A stretch of DNA of 64,000 bases, from NCBI RefSeq assembly GCF_900176255.2, contig NZ_FXEG02000003.1, positions 868,001-932,000 on the forward strand. Reading direction: 5' to 3'. Positions 11,971 to 22,423 of the stretch are shown in pieces. The position numbers were made by a program, and so were the translations under genes. Each line of letters opens with the position of its first letter. Within the stretch, counting starts at the first letter, position 1. This stretch comes from Mycobacterium ahvazicum (lineage in GTDB: Bacteria; Actinomycetota; Actinomycetes; Mycobacteriales; Mycobacteriaceae). The notes below the pieces were generated by a model. That model worked only from the letters and a program-made list of their open reading frames with translations, made no database searches and was not told the DNA's origin.

Positions 11971-12639
11971 ATGGGCGGTCCGCATTCACCGAACCACGGT
12001 GTCGGCGGCGACGGACCGGTGCCCTACACCGAGCCCGTCGACTTCCCGCACGACCCTCCGGTCGGCGAAACCGCTTACGCGCCAGGGCCGGGCAACGAGC
12101 CTGGGCGGGGCGCCTACCCTGGCCCGACACCGCCGCCGGGCTACCCGAAGCGGCGCTCCACGCGACGGTTGGTCATCGGGGTGCTGGCGGCCGTCGCACT
12201 GGTGGCGGCCATGACGGCGGCGATCGTGTACGGCGTCCGGACCAACGGGGCCAACACCGGTGCCGCCTTCTCCGAAGCCTCGGCCAAGACGGCGATCCAG
12301 GGCTACCTGGACGCGCTGGAGAACCGCAACACCGACGAGGTCGCCCGCAACGCGCTCTGCGGCCTCTACGACGGCGTCCGCGACCGCCGGTCCGACCAGG
12401 CCCTGGCCAAGCTGAGCAGCGACGCGTTCCGCAAGCAGTTTTCGCAGGTCCAGCTGACCTCGATCGACAAGATCGTGTACCTGTCGCAGTACCAGGCGCA
12501 GGCGCTGTTCACGATGCAGGTATCGCCTGCCACCGGCGGCCCGCTGCGCGGCCAGGTTCAGGGAGTCGCGCAGCTGCTGTTCCAGCGCGGCGACATCCTG
12601 GTGTGCTCGTACGTGCTGCGTACCGGGGGCTCGTACTAG
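11971..12639 (+). CDS. Conserved membrane-anchored protein (Rv2203 type)
   Basis: 222 residues: a long proline- and glycine-rich cytoplasmic N-terminus (PYTEPVDFPHDPPVGETAYA), one membrane helix at about residues 65-88, and an extracellular domain with two cysteines (NALCGLYDG and ILVCSYVLR) that could pair. The C-terminal domain looks like the SnoaL/NTF2-like lipoprotein domains common in mycobacteria, but this is only a resemblance. ATG at 11971 follows an AGGAG site at 11959-11963. Function unknown. It diverges from adoK, with about 195 bp between. Confidence 0.82.
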   Translation: MGGPHSPNHGVGGDGPVPYTEPVDFPHDPPVGETAYAPGPGNEPGRGAYPGPTPPPGYPKRRSTRRLVIGVLAAVALVAAMTAAIVYGVRTNGANTGAAFSEASAKTAIQGYLDALENRNTDEVARNALCGLYDGVRDRRSDQALAKLSSDAFRKQFSQVQLTSIDKIVYLSQYQAQALFTMQVSPATGGPLRGQVQGVAQLLFQRGDILVCSYVLRTGGSY

Positions 12640-12661
12640 CCCGGCGTGCTGGACACCGCGC

Positions 12662-13018
12662 TCAGTTGAAGGAATCCCCGCATGCGCACGAACCCGTGGC
12701 GTTCGGGTTGTCGATCGTGAAGCCCTGCTTCTCGATGGTGTCCACGAAGTCGATCGAGGCGCCTTCCACATACGGAGCGCTCATCCGGTCCACCGTCAGC
12801 TTCACGCCACCGAAGTCGGCGGTCAGGTCGCCGTCCAGCGAGCGGTCGTCGAAGAACAGGTTGTATCGCAGGCCAGCGCAGCCACCCGGCTGAACTGCGA
12901 TACGCAGCGCCAGGTCGTCACGTCCCTCCTGGTCCAGCAGGGACTTCGCCTTGGTGGCGGCGGCCTCGGTCAGGATTACGCCATGGGTCTTGGCGGTCGA
13001 CTCGTTTTGCACCGTCAT
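12662..13018 (-). CDS. A-type iron-sulfur carrier / Fe-S insertion protein
   Basis: 118-residue HesB/IscA/ErpA-family protein that binds and delivers Fe-S clusters. The three conserved cysteines are seen in PGGCAGLRY and GSCACGDSF. ATG at 13018 gives exactly the size of Rv2204c, while codons further upstream encode no family residues. It converges with the Rv2203-type gene, 22 bp apart. It is a candidate supplier of clusters to LipA and respiratory Fe-S proteins; this is family inference, not shown by the sequence. Confidence 0.92.
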   Translation of the reverse strand: MTVQNESTAKTHGVILTEAAATKAKSLLDQEGRDDLALRIAVQPGGCAGLRYNLFFDDRSLDGDLTADFGGVKLTVDRMSAPYVEGASIDFVDTIEKQGFTIDNPNATGSCACGDSFN

Positions 13019-13088
13019 TACTTCTCCTACATGCCTGTTGTTGGGTAGGTGCCCGGGCACCCGAACCACTCGGTGAGAACCCAATGCC

Positions 13089-14165
13089 TCAACGGTACCT
13101 CGCAGGACCGCTATTCCCGAGTCGCGCCGCCACCTGTGACGCTAATCCCATCAGCTGGTTTGCCGCGTCGGCCAGCGCCAATCCCACCGAACCGGCGTAC
13201 TCGGCCATCGACAGCGCGGACATGATGCCCGCCGTCCGGACCGCGGTTTTCTCCAGGCCGACCTGACCGGCCAGCACGATCACCGGAATTCCGAGCGGGC
13301 CGGCCGCCGCGGCGAGCGAACCGACCACCTTTCCGTGCAGCGACTGCTCGTCGAACTTGCCTTCGCCCGTGACGATCAACTCGGCGATGTCGAGATCGTC
13401 GGCCAGATGGGTGTGCTCGGCGATGATCGCCGCACCGGACTCGCAGCGGCCCCCAAGCGCGAGCAACCCCGCTCCGATACCCCCGGCGGCGGCGGCCCCC
13501 GGCTCCGAGCTCACGTCGCGTCCGGCCACCGCCTCCAGCTGCAGCGCCCACGCCTCGAGGCGGACTTCCAGCGCCGCGACGGTCGCCGTGTCGGCGCCCT
13601 TCTGCGGCCCGAACACCCGAGCCGCGCCCCACGGCCCCACCAGCGGATATTCGGTGTCCGAGGCGGCGATCAGCTCAACACCGGCCAGTTGGTGCCGGGC
13701 GACCTCCAGACCGCCCAACTCGGCGATCATGCCCTGCCCACCGTCGCTGCACGCGCTGCCGCCCAGCCCCACCACGATGCGCCTCGCCCCGGCGCGCAGC
13801 GCCTCGGCGATCAGCTGCCCGACTCCCCTGCTGTGTGCCGCCAGCGCCGTCTCGGGGTCGGCCGGGCGGCCAAGCTGCGCCAGACCGCAGGCCTGCGCAA
13901 TTTCCAGGTAGGCGGTCGCCGTCTCCGCATCCCAGACCCACTCGGCTTCGACCGTCGTGTCCAGCGGCCCGGCGACCTCGACGCGCCGCTTCTGCCCGAG
14001 CCGGTTGGCCAGCACCTCGATGAAACCGGGACCGCCGTCGGACTGCGGGGCGACGATGAACTGGTCGCCCGGGCGGGACCGCGTCCAGCCGGTCGCGATA
14101 GCGGCGGCAGCTTCTAGCGCCGAGAGACTGTCGCCGTAGCAATCCGGGGCCACCAACACCCGCAT
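13089..14165 (-). CDS. Glycerate kinase family protein
   Basis: Member of the glycerate kinase type 1 (GarK/GlxK-like) family, 358 residues, as in Rv2205c. Conserved stretches include [11 protein letters not shown] at the N-terminus, [22 protein letters not shown] and [11 protein letters not shown]. The ATG at 14165 begins MRVLVAPD; an in-frame extension to 14237 adds 24 residues without family resemblance. The substrate in mycobacteria is not established. It ends about 70 bp from the Fe-S carrier gene, in the same direction. Confidence 0.88.
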   Translation of the reverse strand: MRVLVAPDCYGDSLSALEAAAAIATGWTRSRPGDQFIVAPQSDGGPGFIEVLANRLGQKRRVEVAGPLDTTVEAEWVWDAETATAYLEIAQACGLAQLGRPADPETALAAHSRGVGQLIAEALRAGARRIVVGLGGSACSDGGQGMIAELGGLEVARHQLAGVELIAASDTEYPLVGPWGAARVFGPQKGADTATVAALEVRLEAWALQLEAVAGRDVSSEPGAAAAGGIGAGLLALGGRCESGAAIIAEHTHLADDLDIAELIVTGEGKFDEQSLHGKVVGSLAAAAGPLGIPVIVLAGQVGLEKTAVRTAGIMSALSMAEYAGSVGLALADAANQLMGLASQVAARLGNSGPARYR

Positions 14166-14357
14166 AGCCGGCAATTGCAAACGACCCGGAGAAAGACCAG
14201 TGGCAACATCGTCCGAGGCCATCGAGCCGTTGTCCATTACCCGTAGCCGTTCATCACTGTTAAGGGTAGGTCCAACTAACGTGCCGCCGCAGAGCTATCG
14301 CGATGCCTGACGAGCCCATTCACCGAACCGGGCGGGTCGCGAAGTAACCTGGCGGTT

Positions 14358-15044
14358 GTGAAGTTGTTGGGCCGTAAGAAAACCCATGAAGAGGCCGGCG
14401 AAGACGATCTCGTGACACCGGTTGCCTCCGATGCCGCCCTGGAGGCGGCATCGCGCGGATCACGCACAACCGGGCCCAAGGGCCGGCCGACACCCAAGCG
14501 CGAAGCTGCCCGGCGCAGCGCGAAGAAGGGCCCCGTCGCCCCGGCGCCCAAGACCGCCGCCGAAGCGCGCGCTCGCCGTAAATCGCTGGCGGGCCCGAAA
14601 CTCAGCCGCGAGGAGCGCAAGGCCGAGCGCACCGCCGGCCGGGCCCGGATGACCGACCGGCGGGAACGCATGATGGCCGGCGACGAGGCCTACCTGCTGC
14701 CACGCGACCAGGGTCCGATCCGCCGCTATGTGCGCGACGTGGTGGATGCCCGGCGCAACCTGCTCGGCCTGTTCATGCCGGCGACGCTGGGTCTGCTGTT
14801 CGTCATGTTCGGCGCTCCACAGCTGCAGCTCTACATCTCCCCCGCGATGCTGGTGATCACCGCGATCATGGCCATCGACGGCCTGATCCTGGGCCGCAAG
14901 GTCAGCAGGCTGGTCGACGAGAAGTTCCCGAGCAACACCGAAAGCCGTTGGAAACTCGGCATTTACGCCGCCGGCCGGGCTTCCCAGATGCGCCGCATGC
15001 GGGCGCCGCGGCCTCAGGTCAAGCGCGGCAGCCGTGTCGACTAG
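14358..15044 (+). CDS. DUF3043 membrane protein (Rv2206 type)
   Basis: 228 residues. The first half is strongly charged, rich in Lys, Arg and Ala (TAAEARARRKSLAGPKLSRE), and probably cytoplasmic. Two membrane helices follow (LLGLFMPATLGLLFVMFG and ISPAMLVITAIMAIDGLIL), and the tail is basic. Conserved DUF3043 residues include YLLPRDQGPIRRYVRDVVD. Start GTG at 14358. It lies 3 bases ahead of cobU and may be cotranscribed with it. Function unknown. Confidence 0.87.
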   Translation: MKLLGRKKTHEEAGEDDLVTPVASDAALEAASRGSRTTGPKGRPTPKREAARRSAKKGPVAPAPKTAAEARARRKSLAGPKLSREERKAERTAGRARMTDRRERMMAGDEAYLLPRDQGPIRRYVRDVVDARRNLLGLFMPATLGLLFVMFGAPQLQLYISPAMLVITAIMAIDGLILGRKVSRLVDEKFPSNTESRWKLGIYAAGRASQMRRMRAPRPQVKRGSRVD

Positions 15045-15047
15045 CCG

Positions 15048-15608
15048 TTGCCGGAAAGCCTGCTGACCGCAGTGCGCACCCTGGTGCTCGGCGGGATCAG
15101 GTCGGGCAAATCCGAGTGGGCCGAGCAAACCATCGCCGCGTCGGTGCCGGCCGGGCAACCGGTCCGCTACCTGGCCGCCGGACAAAGCGACGCCACCGAT
15201 CCGGACTGGGTTGATCGGATCGCGAAACACCGCGGTCGTCGGCCCGCGCACTGGTCGACGGTCGAAACCCAGGACATCACCACCGAATTGCGGCAGTCCC
15301 CGGCCACCCCGACCCTGGTCGACGACCTCGGCACCTGGCTCACCGGGACCCTGGATCACCACCAAGCCTGGGAGCACGGCTCGGTGGGCGCAGCGGTCGA
15401 CGAGATGCTGGACGCCGTCGGTGCGTTCGAATCCACGCTGGTGCTGGTCAGTCCCGAGGTCGGGTTGACCGTGGTGCCCGCCACCGCCTCCGGCCGCCGG
15501 TTCGCCGACGAGCTGGGCTCACTCAACCAGCGCGCCGCGGCACTGTGCGATCAAGTGGTGTTGGTGGTGGCCGGCCAACCGTTGTCGATCAAACCGTCAG
15601 GGACATGA
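15048..15608 (+). CDS. cobU: Adenosylcobinamide kinase / guanylyltransferase
   Basis: Phosphorylates adenosylcobinamide and transfers GMP to it, the step before CobS. The N-terminal P-loop GGIRSGKS and the later [10 protein letters not shown] are typical of CobU. The start is either TTG at 15048, tightly coupled to the preceding stop, or GTG at 15072, which would begin right before the [11 protein letters not shown] strand; neither has a strong ribosome site. The stop overlaps cobT by 4 bases. In M. tuberculosis cobU is elsewhere (Rv0254c, recalled), so this cobU-cobT-cobS arrangement differs. Confidence 0.9.
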   Translation: MPESLLTAVRTLVLGGIRSGKSEWAEQTIAASVPAGQPVRYLAAGQSDATDPDWVDRIAKHRGRRPAHWSTVETQDITTELRQSPATPTLVDDLGTWLTGTLDHHQAWEHGSVGAAVDEMLDAVGAFESTLVLVSPEVGLTVVPATASGRRFADELGSLNQRAAALCDQVVLVVAGQPLSIKPSGT

Positions 15609-16669
15609 TGGAATTCGCGCCGATCTCTTCCCCCGACGCGGCCGCGGCCGCGGCAGCCCGAGCCCGCCACGACACCCTGACCAAGCCGCGCGGTGCGCTG
15701 GGCCGTCTCGAGGACCTGTCCGTGTGGATCGCGTCGTGCCAAGGGCATTGCCCGCCAACGCAATTCGCGCGCGCCCGGGTGGTGGTGTTCGCCGGCGATC
15801 ACGGGGTCGCTCAATCCGGGGTCTCGGCATACCCGCCGGAGGTGACCGCACAGATGGTCGCCAACATCGACGCCGGTGGCGCGGCGATCAACACGCTGGC
15901 CGCGATCGCGGACGCGACGGTGCGGGTGGCCGATGTGGCGGTGGACGCCGAGCCGCTCTCGGAGCAGATCGGCGCGCATAAGGTCTGTCGCTCCAGCGGC
16001 GACATCGCCGTGCAGGACGCGCTGAGCCAGGAGGAAACCGCCGCCGCGATCGCGGCGGGCCAGCGCATCGCCGACGAAGAGGTCGACGCCGGCGCCGACC
16101 TGCTGATCGCGGGCGACATGGGCATCGGAAACACCACGGCGGCAGCCGTTCTGGTGGCGGCGCTGACGAACGCCGAGCCGGTTGCGGTGGTCGGCTTCGG
16201 TTCCGGCATCGACGATGCCGGCTGGGCCCGCAAGACGGCCGCGGTGCGCGACGCGCTGTACCGGACCCGGCCGGTGCTGCCCGACCCGGTTGCCTTGCTG
16301 CGCTGCTGCGGCGGCGCGGATCTGGCCGCGATGGCCGGCTTCTGCGCACAAGCCGCCGTGCGGCGCACCCCGCTGCTGCTGGACGGCATGGCGGTGACGG
16401 CCGCCGCGCTGGTCGCCGAACGCCTGGCACCGGGCGCGCGGCAGTGGTGGCAGGCCGGCCATCGATCCACCGAGCCGGGTCATGCGCTGGCGCTGACCGC
16501 GTTGGACCTGGACCCGATCCTGGACCTGCGCATGCGGCTGGGCGAGGGCAGCGGCGCGACGCTGGCCTTGCCGGTGCTGCGCGCCGCGGTGGCCACGTTG
16601 TCGTCAATGGCGACGTTCTCCGAAGCCGGTGTTTCGAGCCGGCCCGACGATGCTCCGCCATCTCCGTGA
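15605..16669 (+). CDS. cobT: Nicotinate-nucleotide--dimethylbenzimidazole phosphoribosyltransferase
   Basis: Activates the lower ligand 5,6-dimethylbenzimidazole to alpha-ribazole phosphate for cobalamin assembly. 354 residues with the family signatures [26 protein letters not shown] and [11 protein letters not shown], and a C-terminal catalytic region around [13 protein letters not shown] at 15605 overlaps the cobU stop, with a second ATG at 15608. The stop overlaps the GTG of cobS. The overlaps on both sides show a tightly coupled cobU-cobT-cobS operon. Confidence 0.95.
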   Translation: MMEFAPISSPDAAAAAAARARHDTLTKPRGALGRLEDLSVWIASCQGHCPPTQFARARVVVFAGDHGVAQSGVSAYPPEVTAQMVANIDAGGAAINTLAAIADATVRVADVAVDAEPLSEQIGAHKVCRSSGDIAVQDALSQEETAAAIAAGQRIADEEVDAGADLLIAGDMGIGNTTAAAVLVAALTNAEPVAVVGFGSGIDDAGWARKTAAVRDALYRTRPVLPDPVALLRCCGGADLAAMAGFCAQAAVRRTPLLLDGMAVTAAALVAERLAPGARQWWQAGHRSTEPGHALALTALDLDPILDLRMRLGEGSGATLALPVLRAAVATLSSMATFSEAGVSSRPDDAPPSP

Positions 16670-17415
16670 TTCGTTCGCTGGCAACGGCTTTCGCGTTCGC
16701 AACGGTACTGCCCGTGCGGGGCGGCGCGATGGGCCGCGGCGCCATGACCGCGCTGCCGGTGGTCGGTGCGACCCTGGGCGCACTGGCCGCGGGCATCGCC
16801 TGGGGCGGCGCGCTGGCCTTCGGTGCGTCCAGCCCGCTGCCGGGATTGCTTGCGGTGGCGGCACTTCTGCTCGCGACCCGCGGACTGCACATCGACGGCG
16901 TCGCCGATACCGCCGACGGGCTGGGCTGCTACGGGCCGCCGACACGCGCCCTGGCGGTGATGCGCGACGGATCGACCGGACCCTTCGGTGTCGCGGCCGT
17001 CGTGCTGGTGATCCTGTTGCAGGGCTTGGCGTTTTCGGCCCTCGGCGCAACCTGGCGGCACGGGCTTGCCGCGATCGTCGTGGCGGGTGCCGCCCGCCGG
17101 GTCAGCGCCGTGCTGGCCTGCCGGCGCCCGGCGACGGCAGCCGACGGTAGCGAGTTGGGCGTCGACGTCGCCGGCACTCAGCCACTGCCGGTCGTCGCCG
17201 GCTGGATCGTGGCGCTGCTGGCGGCTTCGCTGCTGGCCGGTCCGCAACCATGGCAGGGCCCGGCCGCGGTGGTGCTGGCGTTGTGCTGCGCCGCGGTGCT
17301 GGTCGCGCACTGCGTGCGCCGCTTCGGCGGCATGACCGGCGATGTGCTGGGCGCCGCAATCGAACTCACCACCACGGTCAGCGCTGTGACGCTCGCGGCA
17401 CTGGTCCGGTTCTAG
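16666..17415 (+). CDS. cobS: Adenosylcobinamide-GDP ribazoletransferase (cobalamin synthase)
   Basis: Integral membrane enzyme that joins adenosylcobinamide-GDP and alpha-ribazole. 249 residues with about six hydrophobic helices and the conserved active-site stretch [14 protein letters not shown], with Asp residues for metal binding. The start is GTG at 16666, overlapping the cobT stop as GTGA. The stop codon overlaps the stop of the opposite gene ilvE within one CTAG palindrome, so the two coding regions share 4 bases. The M. tuberculosis membrane gene Rv2209, recalled between cobS and ilvE, is absent. Confidence 0.93.
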   Translation: MIRSLATAFAFATVLPVRGGAMGRGAMTALPVVGATLGALAAGIAWGGALAFGASSPLPGLLAVAALLLATRGLHIDGVADTADGLGCYGPPTRALAVMRDGSTGPFGVAAVVLVILLQGLAFSALGATWRHGLAAIVVAGAARRVSAVLACRRPATAADGSELGVDVAGTQPLPVVAGWIVALLAASLLAGPQPWQGPAAVVLALCCAAVLVAHCVRRFGGMTGDVLGAAIELTTTVSAVTLAALVRF

Positions 17416-18518
17416 CCCAACCGTGTCATCCAGCCGTGCGTGTCGGCGAAGGTCCCCCGCTGAATGCGGGTCAGCGTGTTGCGCAGCGCCATCGTCACCT
17501 CGCCCGGCTGGCCGTCACCGATGCTGAACTCGCTGTCAGCGTACTTCACTCGGCCGACCGGCGTGATGACCGCCGCAGTGCCGCAAGCGAATACCTCGGT
17601 GATCTCCCCCGCGGCGGCCTTCTTCTGCCACTCGTCGATGTCGATTTTGCGCTCTTCGACCGTGTAGCCCGCGTCAAGTGCCAACTGCAACAACGAATCC
17701 CGTGTGATCCCCGGCAGCAGCGAGCCGGACAGCTCCGGGGTGACCAGCCGCGAGGTGCCGCCGCTGCCCAACACGAAGAACAGGTTCATGCCGCCCATCT
17801 CTTCGACGAAGCGACGCTCGACCGCGTCGAGCCAAACCACTTGGTCGCAACCGTGTTCCGCGGCTTCGGCCTGGGCCACCAGCGACGCGGCGTAGTTGCC
17901 GCCGAACTTCGCCGCACCGGTACCGCCGGGGCAGGCCCGCACGTAATCCGTTGACACCCAGACGTCGACGGGGTTGATGCCGTTCTTGAAGTACGCGCCG
18001 GCGGGCGAACCGATCAGCAGGTAGCGGTAGTGCTTGGCCGGTCGCACACCCAGCCCCGGCTCGGTCGCGAAGACGAACGGCCGCAGATACAGCGCCTCTT
18101 CGCCGCCCGCCCTGGGCACCCAGGCGTTGTCGACAGCGATGAGCTGGCGCAGGGATTCGAGGAAGAGCTCGTCGGGCAGCTCGGGAATCGCGATGCGCCG
18201 CGCCGACGCGCGCATCCGGGCGGCGTTGGCGTCCGGGCGAAATGACACGACCGAGCCGTCGGCCCAGCGGTATGCCTTGAGTCCCTCGAACACTTCCTGC
18301 GCGTAGTGCAGCACGATCGCGGACGGGTCCAGCTGGATTGGGCCGTACGGGATCACCCGCGCGTTGTGCCAGCCCTGGCCCTCGTCGTAATCGACCGAAA
18401 CCATGTGGTCGGTGAAGAACTTGCCGAATCCGGGGTCGGCCAGGATGGAGTCACGTTCTGCGCCACTAGCGGGATTGGACGCGTGTTGAACGGTGAACTC
18501 TAGAAGGCCGCTCGTCAT
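17412..18518 (-). CDS. ilvE: Branched-chain amino acid aminotransferase
   Basis: PLP fold-type IV enzyme for the last step of leucine, isoleucine and valine synthesis. 368 residues, equal to M. tuberculosis IlvE. The PLP lysine lies in [14 protein letters not shown], and [11 protein letters not shown] and [12 protein letters not shown] are conserved. ATG at 18518 (TSGLLEF follows) is chosen; upstream in-frame codons up to 18560 show no family similarity. The 3' end overlaps that of cobS by 4 bases. gcvT ends about 55 bp upstream, in the same direction. Confidence 0.95.
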   Translation of the reverse strand: MTSGLLEFTVQHASNPASGAERDSILADPGFGKFFTDHMVSVDYDEGQGWHNARVIPYGPIQLDPSAIVLHYAQEVFEGLKAYRWADGSVVSFRPDANAARMRASARRIAIPELPDELFLESLRQLIAVDNAWVPRAGGEEALYLRPFVFATEPGLGVRPAKHYRYLLIGSPAGAYFKNGINPVDVWVSTDYVRACPGGTGAAKFGGNYAASLVAQAEAAEHGCDQVVWLDAVERRFVEEMGGMNLFFVLGSGGTSRLVTPELSGSLLPGITRDSLLQLALDAGYTVEERKIDIDEWQKKAAAGEITEVFACGTAAVITPVGRVKYADSEFSIGDGQPGEVTMALRNTLTRIQRGTFADTHGWMTRLG

Positions 18519-18573
18519 GCGCCGATTGTATATGCGCGTACCAATAGGTTTTTCCCGCATGAAGCGGCGGTGG

Positions 18574-19677
18574 CTAGCGCGTTTTCAGCTCGACGAACGG
18601 CGGGCGCACCACTTCGCACTGCGCCGCACGACCGCGCACGTCGACGGTGACCTGCTGACCGTCTTCGACCCCGGCGTCGGTGTCGATCAACGCCAGCGCG
18701 ATGCCGGCCTGCAACGTCGGAGAAAACGTCCCGGATGTGGTGAGCCCGACCGGGTTTTCCCCGGCCAGCACCGTCAGCCCGGGCCGCAACACACCCCGGC
18801 CCAGCATTTTCAGACCCCGCAGCAGCCGGGCCGGCCCCGCCGACTTCTCGGCCAGCAGCGCATCGCGGCCGAAGAACGCGCTCTTCTTCCAGCCGATCGC
18901 CCAGCCGCAGCGGGCCTGCAGCGGCGAGATGTGCAGCGACAACTCGTGGCCGTGCAACGGATAACCCATCTCGGTGCGCAGGGTGTCGCGGGCGCCCAGA
19001 CCGGCCGGTTCGCCGCCCGCATTCGACACCGCCGTCACCAGCGCGTCGAACACCACACCCGCGGTGTCCCAGGGCGGCAGCAGTTCGTAGCCGTGTTCGC
19101 CGGTGTAGCCGGTGCGGCAGACCCGCACCGGCACCCCCGAGAAGGAGGCGTCGGCAAAGGCCATGTAGTCCATGTCGCTCGGCAGCCCCAACTCGGCGAG
19201 CACCTCGCTCGAGCGCGGGCCCTGCACCGCCAGCACCGCGTAGGAGCGATGCTCGTCGGTGATCGTCAGACCCGACGGTGCGGCCGCCTGCAGCGCCTCG
19301 ACCACCGCGGCCGTATTGGCGGCATTGGGCACCAGAAAGATCTCGTCGTCGTCGACGTAGTACGCGATCAGGTCGTCGATGACGCCGCCGGAGTCGGTGC
19401 AGCACAACGTGTATTGCGCCTTGCCGGGCTCGATACGGCCCAGGTCGTTGGTCAGCGCGGAGTTGACGAACTGGGCGGCACCCGGACCGCGAACCAGCGC
19501 CTTGCCCAGATGGCTGACGTCGAACAGGCCCACGGCATTTCGCGACGCGTTGTGCTCGCTGACGGTGCCCGCGTACGACACCGGCATCAGCCAGCCGCCG
19601 AATTCGGCAAAACTGGCGCCCAACTCACGATGACGATCTTCCAGCGGTCCCCTGAGTGCCTCCGTCGCATCGCTCAC
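18574..19677 (-). CDS. gcvT: Aminomethyltransferase (glycine cleavage system T protein)
   Basis: Transfers the methylene group from the aminomethyl-H protein to tetrahydrofolate and releases ammonia. Family features are [20 protein letters not shown] at the N-terminus, [13 protein letters not shown], the Asp-containing folate site around [14 protein letters not shown], and [17 protein letters not shown] at 19677 (SDATEAL follows) gives 367 residues, slightly shorter than the recalled 379. No glycine riboswitch is visible in the 44 bp to the divergent cyclase gene. Other gcv genes are not in the window. Confidence 0.94.
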   Translation of the reverse strand: MSDATEALRGPLEDRHRELGASFAEFGGWLMPVSYAGTVSEHNASRNAVGLFDVSHLGKALVRGPGAAQFVNSALTNDLGRIEPGKAQYTLCCTDSGGVIDDLIAYYVDDDEIFLVPNAANTAAVVEALQAAAPSGLTITDEHRSYAVLAVQGPRSSEVLAELGLPSDMDYMAFADASFSGVPVRVCRTGYTGEHGYELLPPWDTAGVVFDALVTAVSNAGGEPAGLGARDTLRTEMGYPLHGHELSLHISPLQARCGWAIGWKKSAFFGRDALLAEKSAGPARLLRGLKMLGRGVLRPGLTVLAGENPVGLTTSGTFSPTLQAGIALALIDTDAGVEDGQQVTVDVRGRAAQCEVVRPPFVELKTR

Positions 19678-19721
19678 GACGATCCACCCTAATCGTGGGA
19701 GCACCTGGCAGACTGCTGTAG

Positions 19722-20825
19722 GTGTCCGATTCCCTGGATTTCGAGGCGCTGGAAGCCGCCGGGGTAGCGAACGCGCGCGAGCGGGCCGACTTGATCAAAT
19801 ATCTGGACGACCTCGGCTTCACGGTCGAAGAAATGGCGGAAGCCGAACTCCGCGGCCGGTTGTTCGGCTTGGCCGGTGACGTTTTGTCGTGGTCGGGGCG
19901 ACCGATTTACACGGTGCAGACCGCGGCCCAGGAACTCGGGATATCAGCCGAAGACGTCGCACGAGCCTGGGCTTTACTCGGACTGACCGTCGCCGGTCCC
20001 GATATTCCGGTGCTCAGCCAGGCGGACGTCGATGCCCTGGCGACCTGGCTGGCGATCAGGGCGGTCGTCGGCCATGAGGGGGCCTTCGGCCTGTTGCGGG
20101 TGCTGGGCGCTGCGATGGCCCGGCTGGCTGAAGCCGAGTCGACGATGATTCGCGCCGGGACACCGGATATTCAGATGACCCACACCCGTGACGAGCTCGC
20201 CACCGCACAGGCGTACCGCTCCGTCGCCGAGTTCGTCCCCCGGCTCGGCGCCCTGATCGACGTCGTGCACCGCCATCATCTGACCAGCGCTCGAACACAC
20301 TTCGAAGGCGTTTTGCGCGACACATCGGCCGCCGTGGTGTGTGGTGTCGGTTTTGCGGATCTGTCCGGCTTCACCGCGCTGACTCAGGCGCTGACGCCGG
20401 CCCAGCTGTCGCATCTGCTCAACGAGTTCGCCGGCACCGTCTCGGATGTGGTGCACGCCGACGGCGGCCGGATCGTGAAGTTCATCGGCGACGAGGTGAT
20501 GTGGGTGAGCTCGGCGCCCGAGCAGTTGCTGCGGGCGGCGGTTCACCTGGTGGAGCACCCCAAAGCCCGTGACGAAGGATTGCAGGTCCGCGCCGGCCTC
20601 GCGTACGGCACCGTCGTCGCCATCAACGGCGACTACTTCGGCAACCCGGTCAACCTGGCCGCCCGACTCGTGGCCGCAGCGGCCCCAGAACAGATCCTGG
20701 CCACCTCCGAGCTGCGCGACAAGTTGCCCGGCGTGCCCGCGCTCGCGTGTGGACCGTTGACGCTCAAGGGATTTGACGACCCGGTACCCGCGTTCGACCT
20801 GCGTGCGGGGACGCTGCCGAGCTAG
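19722..20825 (+). CDS. Class III adenylate cyclase (Rv2212 type)
   Basis: Makes cAMP. The N-terminal half (about residues 1-190) is an all-helical regulatory region; in M. tuberculosis Rv2212 it confers pH and fatty acid sensitivity (literature recalled). The C-terminal cyclase domain shows [16 protein letters not shown] with a metal-binding aspartate, [10 protein letters not shown] with the second aspartate, and [10 protein letters not shown] with the transition-state Asn and Arg. Start GTG at 19722. It diverges from gcvT and lies 31 bp ahead of pepB. No membrane segment is seen. Confidence 0.92.
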   Translation: MSDSLDFEALEAAGVANARERADLIKYLDDLGFTVEEMAEAELRGRLFGLAGDVLSWSGRPIYTVQTAAQELGISAEDVARAWALLGLTVAGPDIPVLSQADVDALATWLAIRAVVGHEGAFGLLRVLGAAMARLAEAESTMIRAGTPDIQMTHTRDELATAQAYRSVAEFVPRLGALIDVVHRHHLTSARTHFEGVLRDTSAAVVCGVGFADLSGFTALTQALTPAQLSHLLNEFAGTVSDVVHADGGRIVKFIGDEVMWVSSAPEQLLRAAVHLVEHPKARDEGLQVRAGLAYGTVVAINGDYFGNPVNLAARLVAAAAPEQILATSELRDKLPGVPALACGPLTLKGFDDPVPAFDLRAGTLPS

Positions 20826-20856
20826 ACACCACCCCCGTTGACTAGGGTGTTTACGC

Positions 20857-22416
20857 GTGAGTACCGAACCGGGATACCAGGCTCCTTCTGTCACTGTGGC
20901 CACGTCGCTGTCCAAACGCGGTGCGGGTTCGTCGGTATTGGTCTTGCCGGTCGTTTCGACCGGTGACGAAGACCGGCCGGGCACGACCGTAGCCGCCGCC
21001 GAACCCTTCCTAGCCGAGGAAGCCGTCGCCGAGATCCTGGCCGGCCTGCAGGCACTGGACGCCACCGGCGCCAGCGAACAGGTGCACCGGCTGGTGGTGT
21101 CGTCGCTTCCGGTAGCCAGCGTGCTCACCGTCGGCCTCGGGAAGCCGCAATCCGAGTGGCCCGCCGAAACCGTCCGGCGCGCCGCGGGGGTGGCCGCCCG
21201 CTCGCTGGGCAAGGCCGAATCGGTGATCACCACGCTGGCCGAGCTGCCCGGCGAGGACGTGGCCGCCGCCGCGGTCGAGGGACTGATCCTGGGCAGCTAC
21301 CGGTTCACCGAGTTCCGCAGCGAGAAGACCGCGCCCAAAGACAAAGGGCTGAGCAAGATCACGGTGCTGGCCTCTGAAACAGGGCGGGCGAAAGACGCCA
21401 AGAAGCAGGTCGCGCACGGTGCAGCCGTCGCGGCCGCGGTCGCCACCGCACGCGATTTCGTCAACACCCCGCCGAGTCACCTGTTCCCTGCCGAATTCGC
21501 CAAACGCGCAAAGGCTTTGGGCGAGTCGGTCGGCCTCGAAGTGGAGGTGCTCGACGAGAAGGCGCTGCAAAAGGGTGGCTACGGCGGCATTGTCGGCGTT
21601 GGGCAGGGCTCGTCGCGGCCCCCGCGCCTGGTGCGGCTGATCCACCGCGGCTCGAAGCTGGCCAAGAAGCCCAAGCAGGCCCGAAAGGTGGCGCTGGTCG
21701 GCAAGGGCGTCACGTTCGACACCGGCGGCATTTCGATCAAGCCCGCCGCCTCGATGCATCACATGACCTCGGACATGGGCGGTGCCGCCGCGGTGATCGC
21801 GACCGTCACGCTGGCCGCGCAGCTCGAACTGCCGATCGACGTGATCGCCACCGTACCAATGGCCGAGAACATGCCTTCGGCGACCGCGCAGCGCCCCGGT
21901 GACGTCCTCACCCAGTACGGCGGAACCACCGTCGAGGTGCAGAACACCGACGCCGAGGGCCGGCTCATCCTGGCCGACGCCATCGTGCGGGCGTGCGAGG
22001 ACGATCCGGATTATCTGATCGAGACGTCCACGCTGACCGGTGCGCAGACGGTGGCGCTGGGCGCGCGCATCCCCGGGGTGATGGGCAGCGACGAGTTCCG
22101 CGACCGGGTCGCCGCGATCTCGCAGCGGGTGGGCGAGAACGGCTGGCCGATGCCGCTACCTGACGAGCTCAAGGACGACCTGAAGTCTCAGGTCGCCGAC
22201 CTGTCCAACATCAGCGGGCAGCGCTTCGCCGGCATGCTGGTGGCCGGGGTGTTCCTGCGCGAGTTCGTCGCCGACGGGGTGAGCTGGGCGCACATCGATG
22301 TGGCGGGGCCGGCCTTCAACACCGGTAGCCCCTGGGGCTACTCCCCCAAGGGTTCCACCGGCGTGCCGACCCGCACGATGTTCGCGGTGCTCGAGGACAT
22401 CTGCGAAAAGGGCTAG
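20857..22416 (+). CDS. pepB: Leucyl aminopeptidase (M17 family)
   Basis: Cytoplasmic two-zinc aminopeptidase, 519 residues from GTG at 20857. The metal-binding signature NTDAEGRL and the lysine/aspartate site [16 protein letters not shown] are both intact, as is the conserved [14 protein letters not shown] near the end. The N-terminal macro-like domain is typical of M17 enzymes. It follows the cyclase gene in the same direction and converges on the phytoene-desaturase-like gene, with only 7 bp between stops. Confidence 0.95.
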   Translation: MSTEPGYQAPSVTVATSLSKRGAGSSVLVLPVVSTGDEDRPGTTVAAAEPFLAEEAVAEILAGLQALDATGASEQVHRLVVSSLPVASVLTVGLGKPQSEWPAETVRRAAGVAARSLGKAESVITTLAELPGEDVAAAAVEGLILGSYRFTEFRSEKTAPKDKGLSKITVLASETGRAKDAKKQVAHGAAVAAAVATARDFVNTPPSHLFPAEFAKRAKALGESVGLEVEVLDEKALQKGGYGGIVGVGQGSSRPPRLVRLIHRGSKLAKKPKQARKVALVGKGVTFDTGGISIKPAASMHHMTSDMGGAAAVIATVTLAAQLELPIDVIATVPMAENMPSATAQRPGDVLTQYGGTTVEVQNTDAEGRLILADAIVRACEDDPDYLIETSTLTGAQTVALGARIPGVMGSDEFRDRVAAISQRVGENGWPMPLPDELKDDLKSQVADLSNISGQRFAGMLVAGVFLREFVADGVSWAHIDVAGPAFNTGSPWGYSPKGSTGVPTRTMFAVLEDICEKG

Positions 22417-22423
22417 TGAACGG

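Noticed and set aside
14858-15072. Search for a cobalamin riboswitch ahead of cobU
   Set aside because: cobU starts 3 bases after the previous stop, leaving no leader, and no B12-box-like sequence was seen.
17412-17415. cobS and ilvE coding regions overlap by 4 bases
   Set aside because: The stop codons simply share a CTAG palindrome between convergent genes; common in compact genomes and not a new feature.
19678-19721. Search for a glycine riboswitch ahead of gcvT
   Set aside because: Only 44 bp lie between gcvT and the divergent cyclase gene, too short for one.
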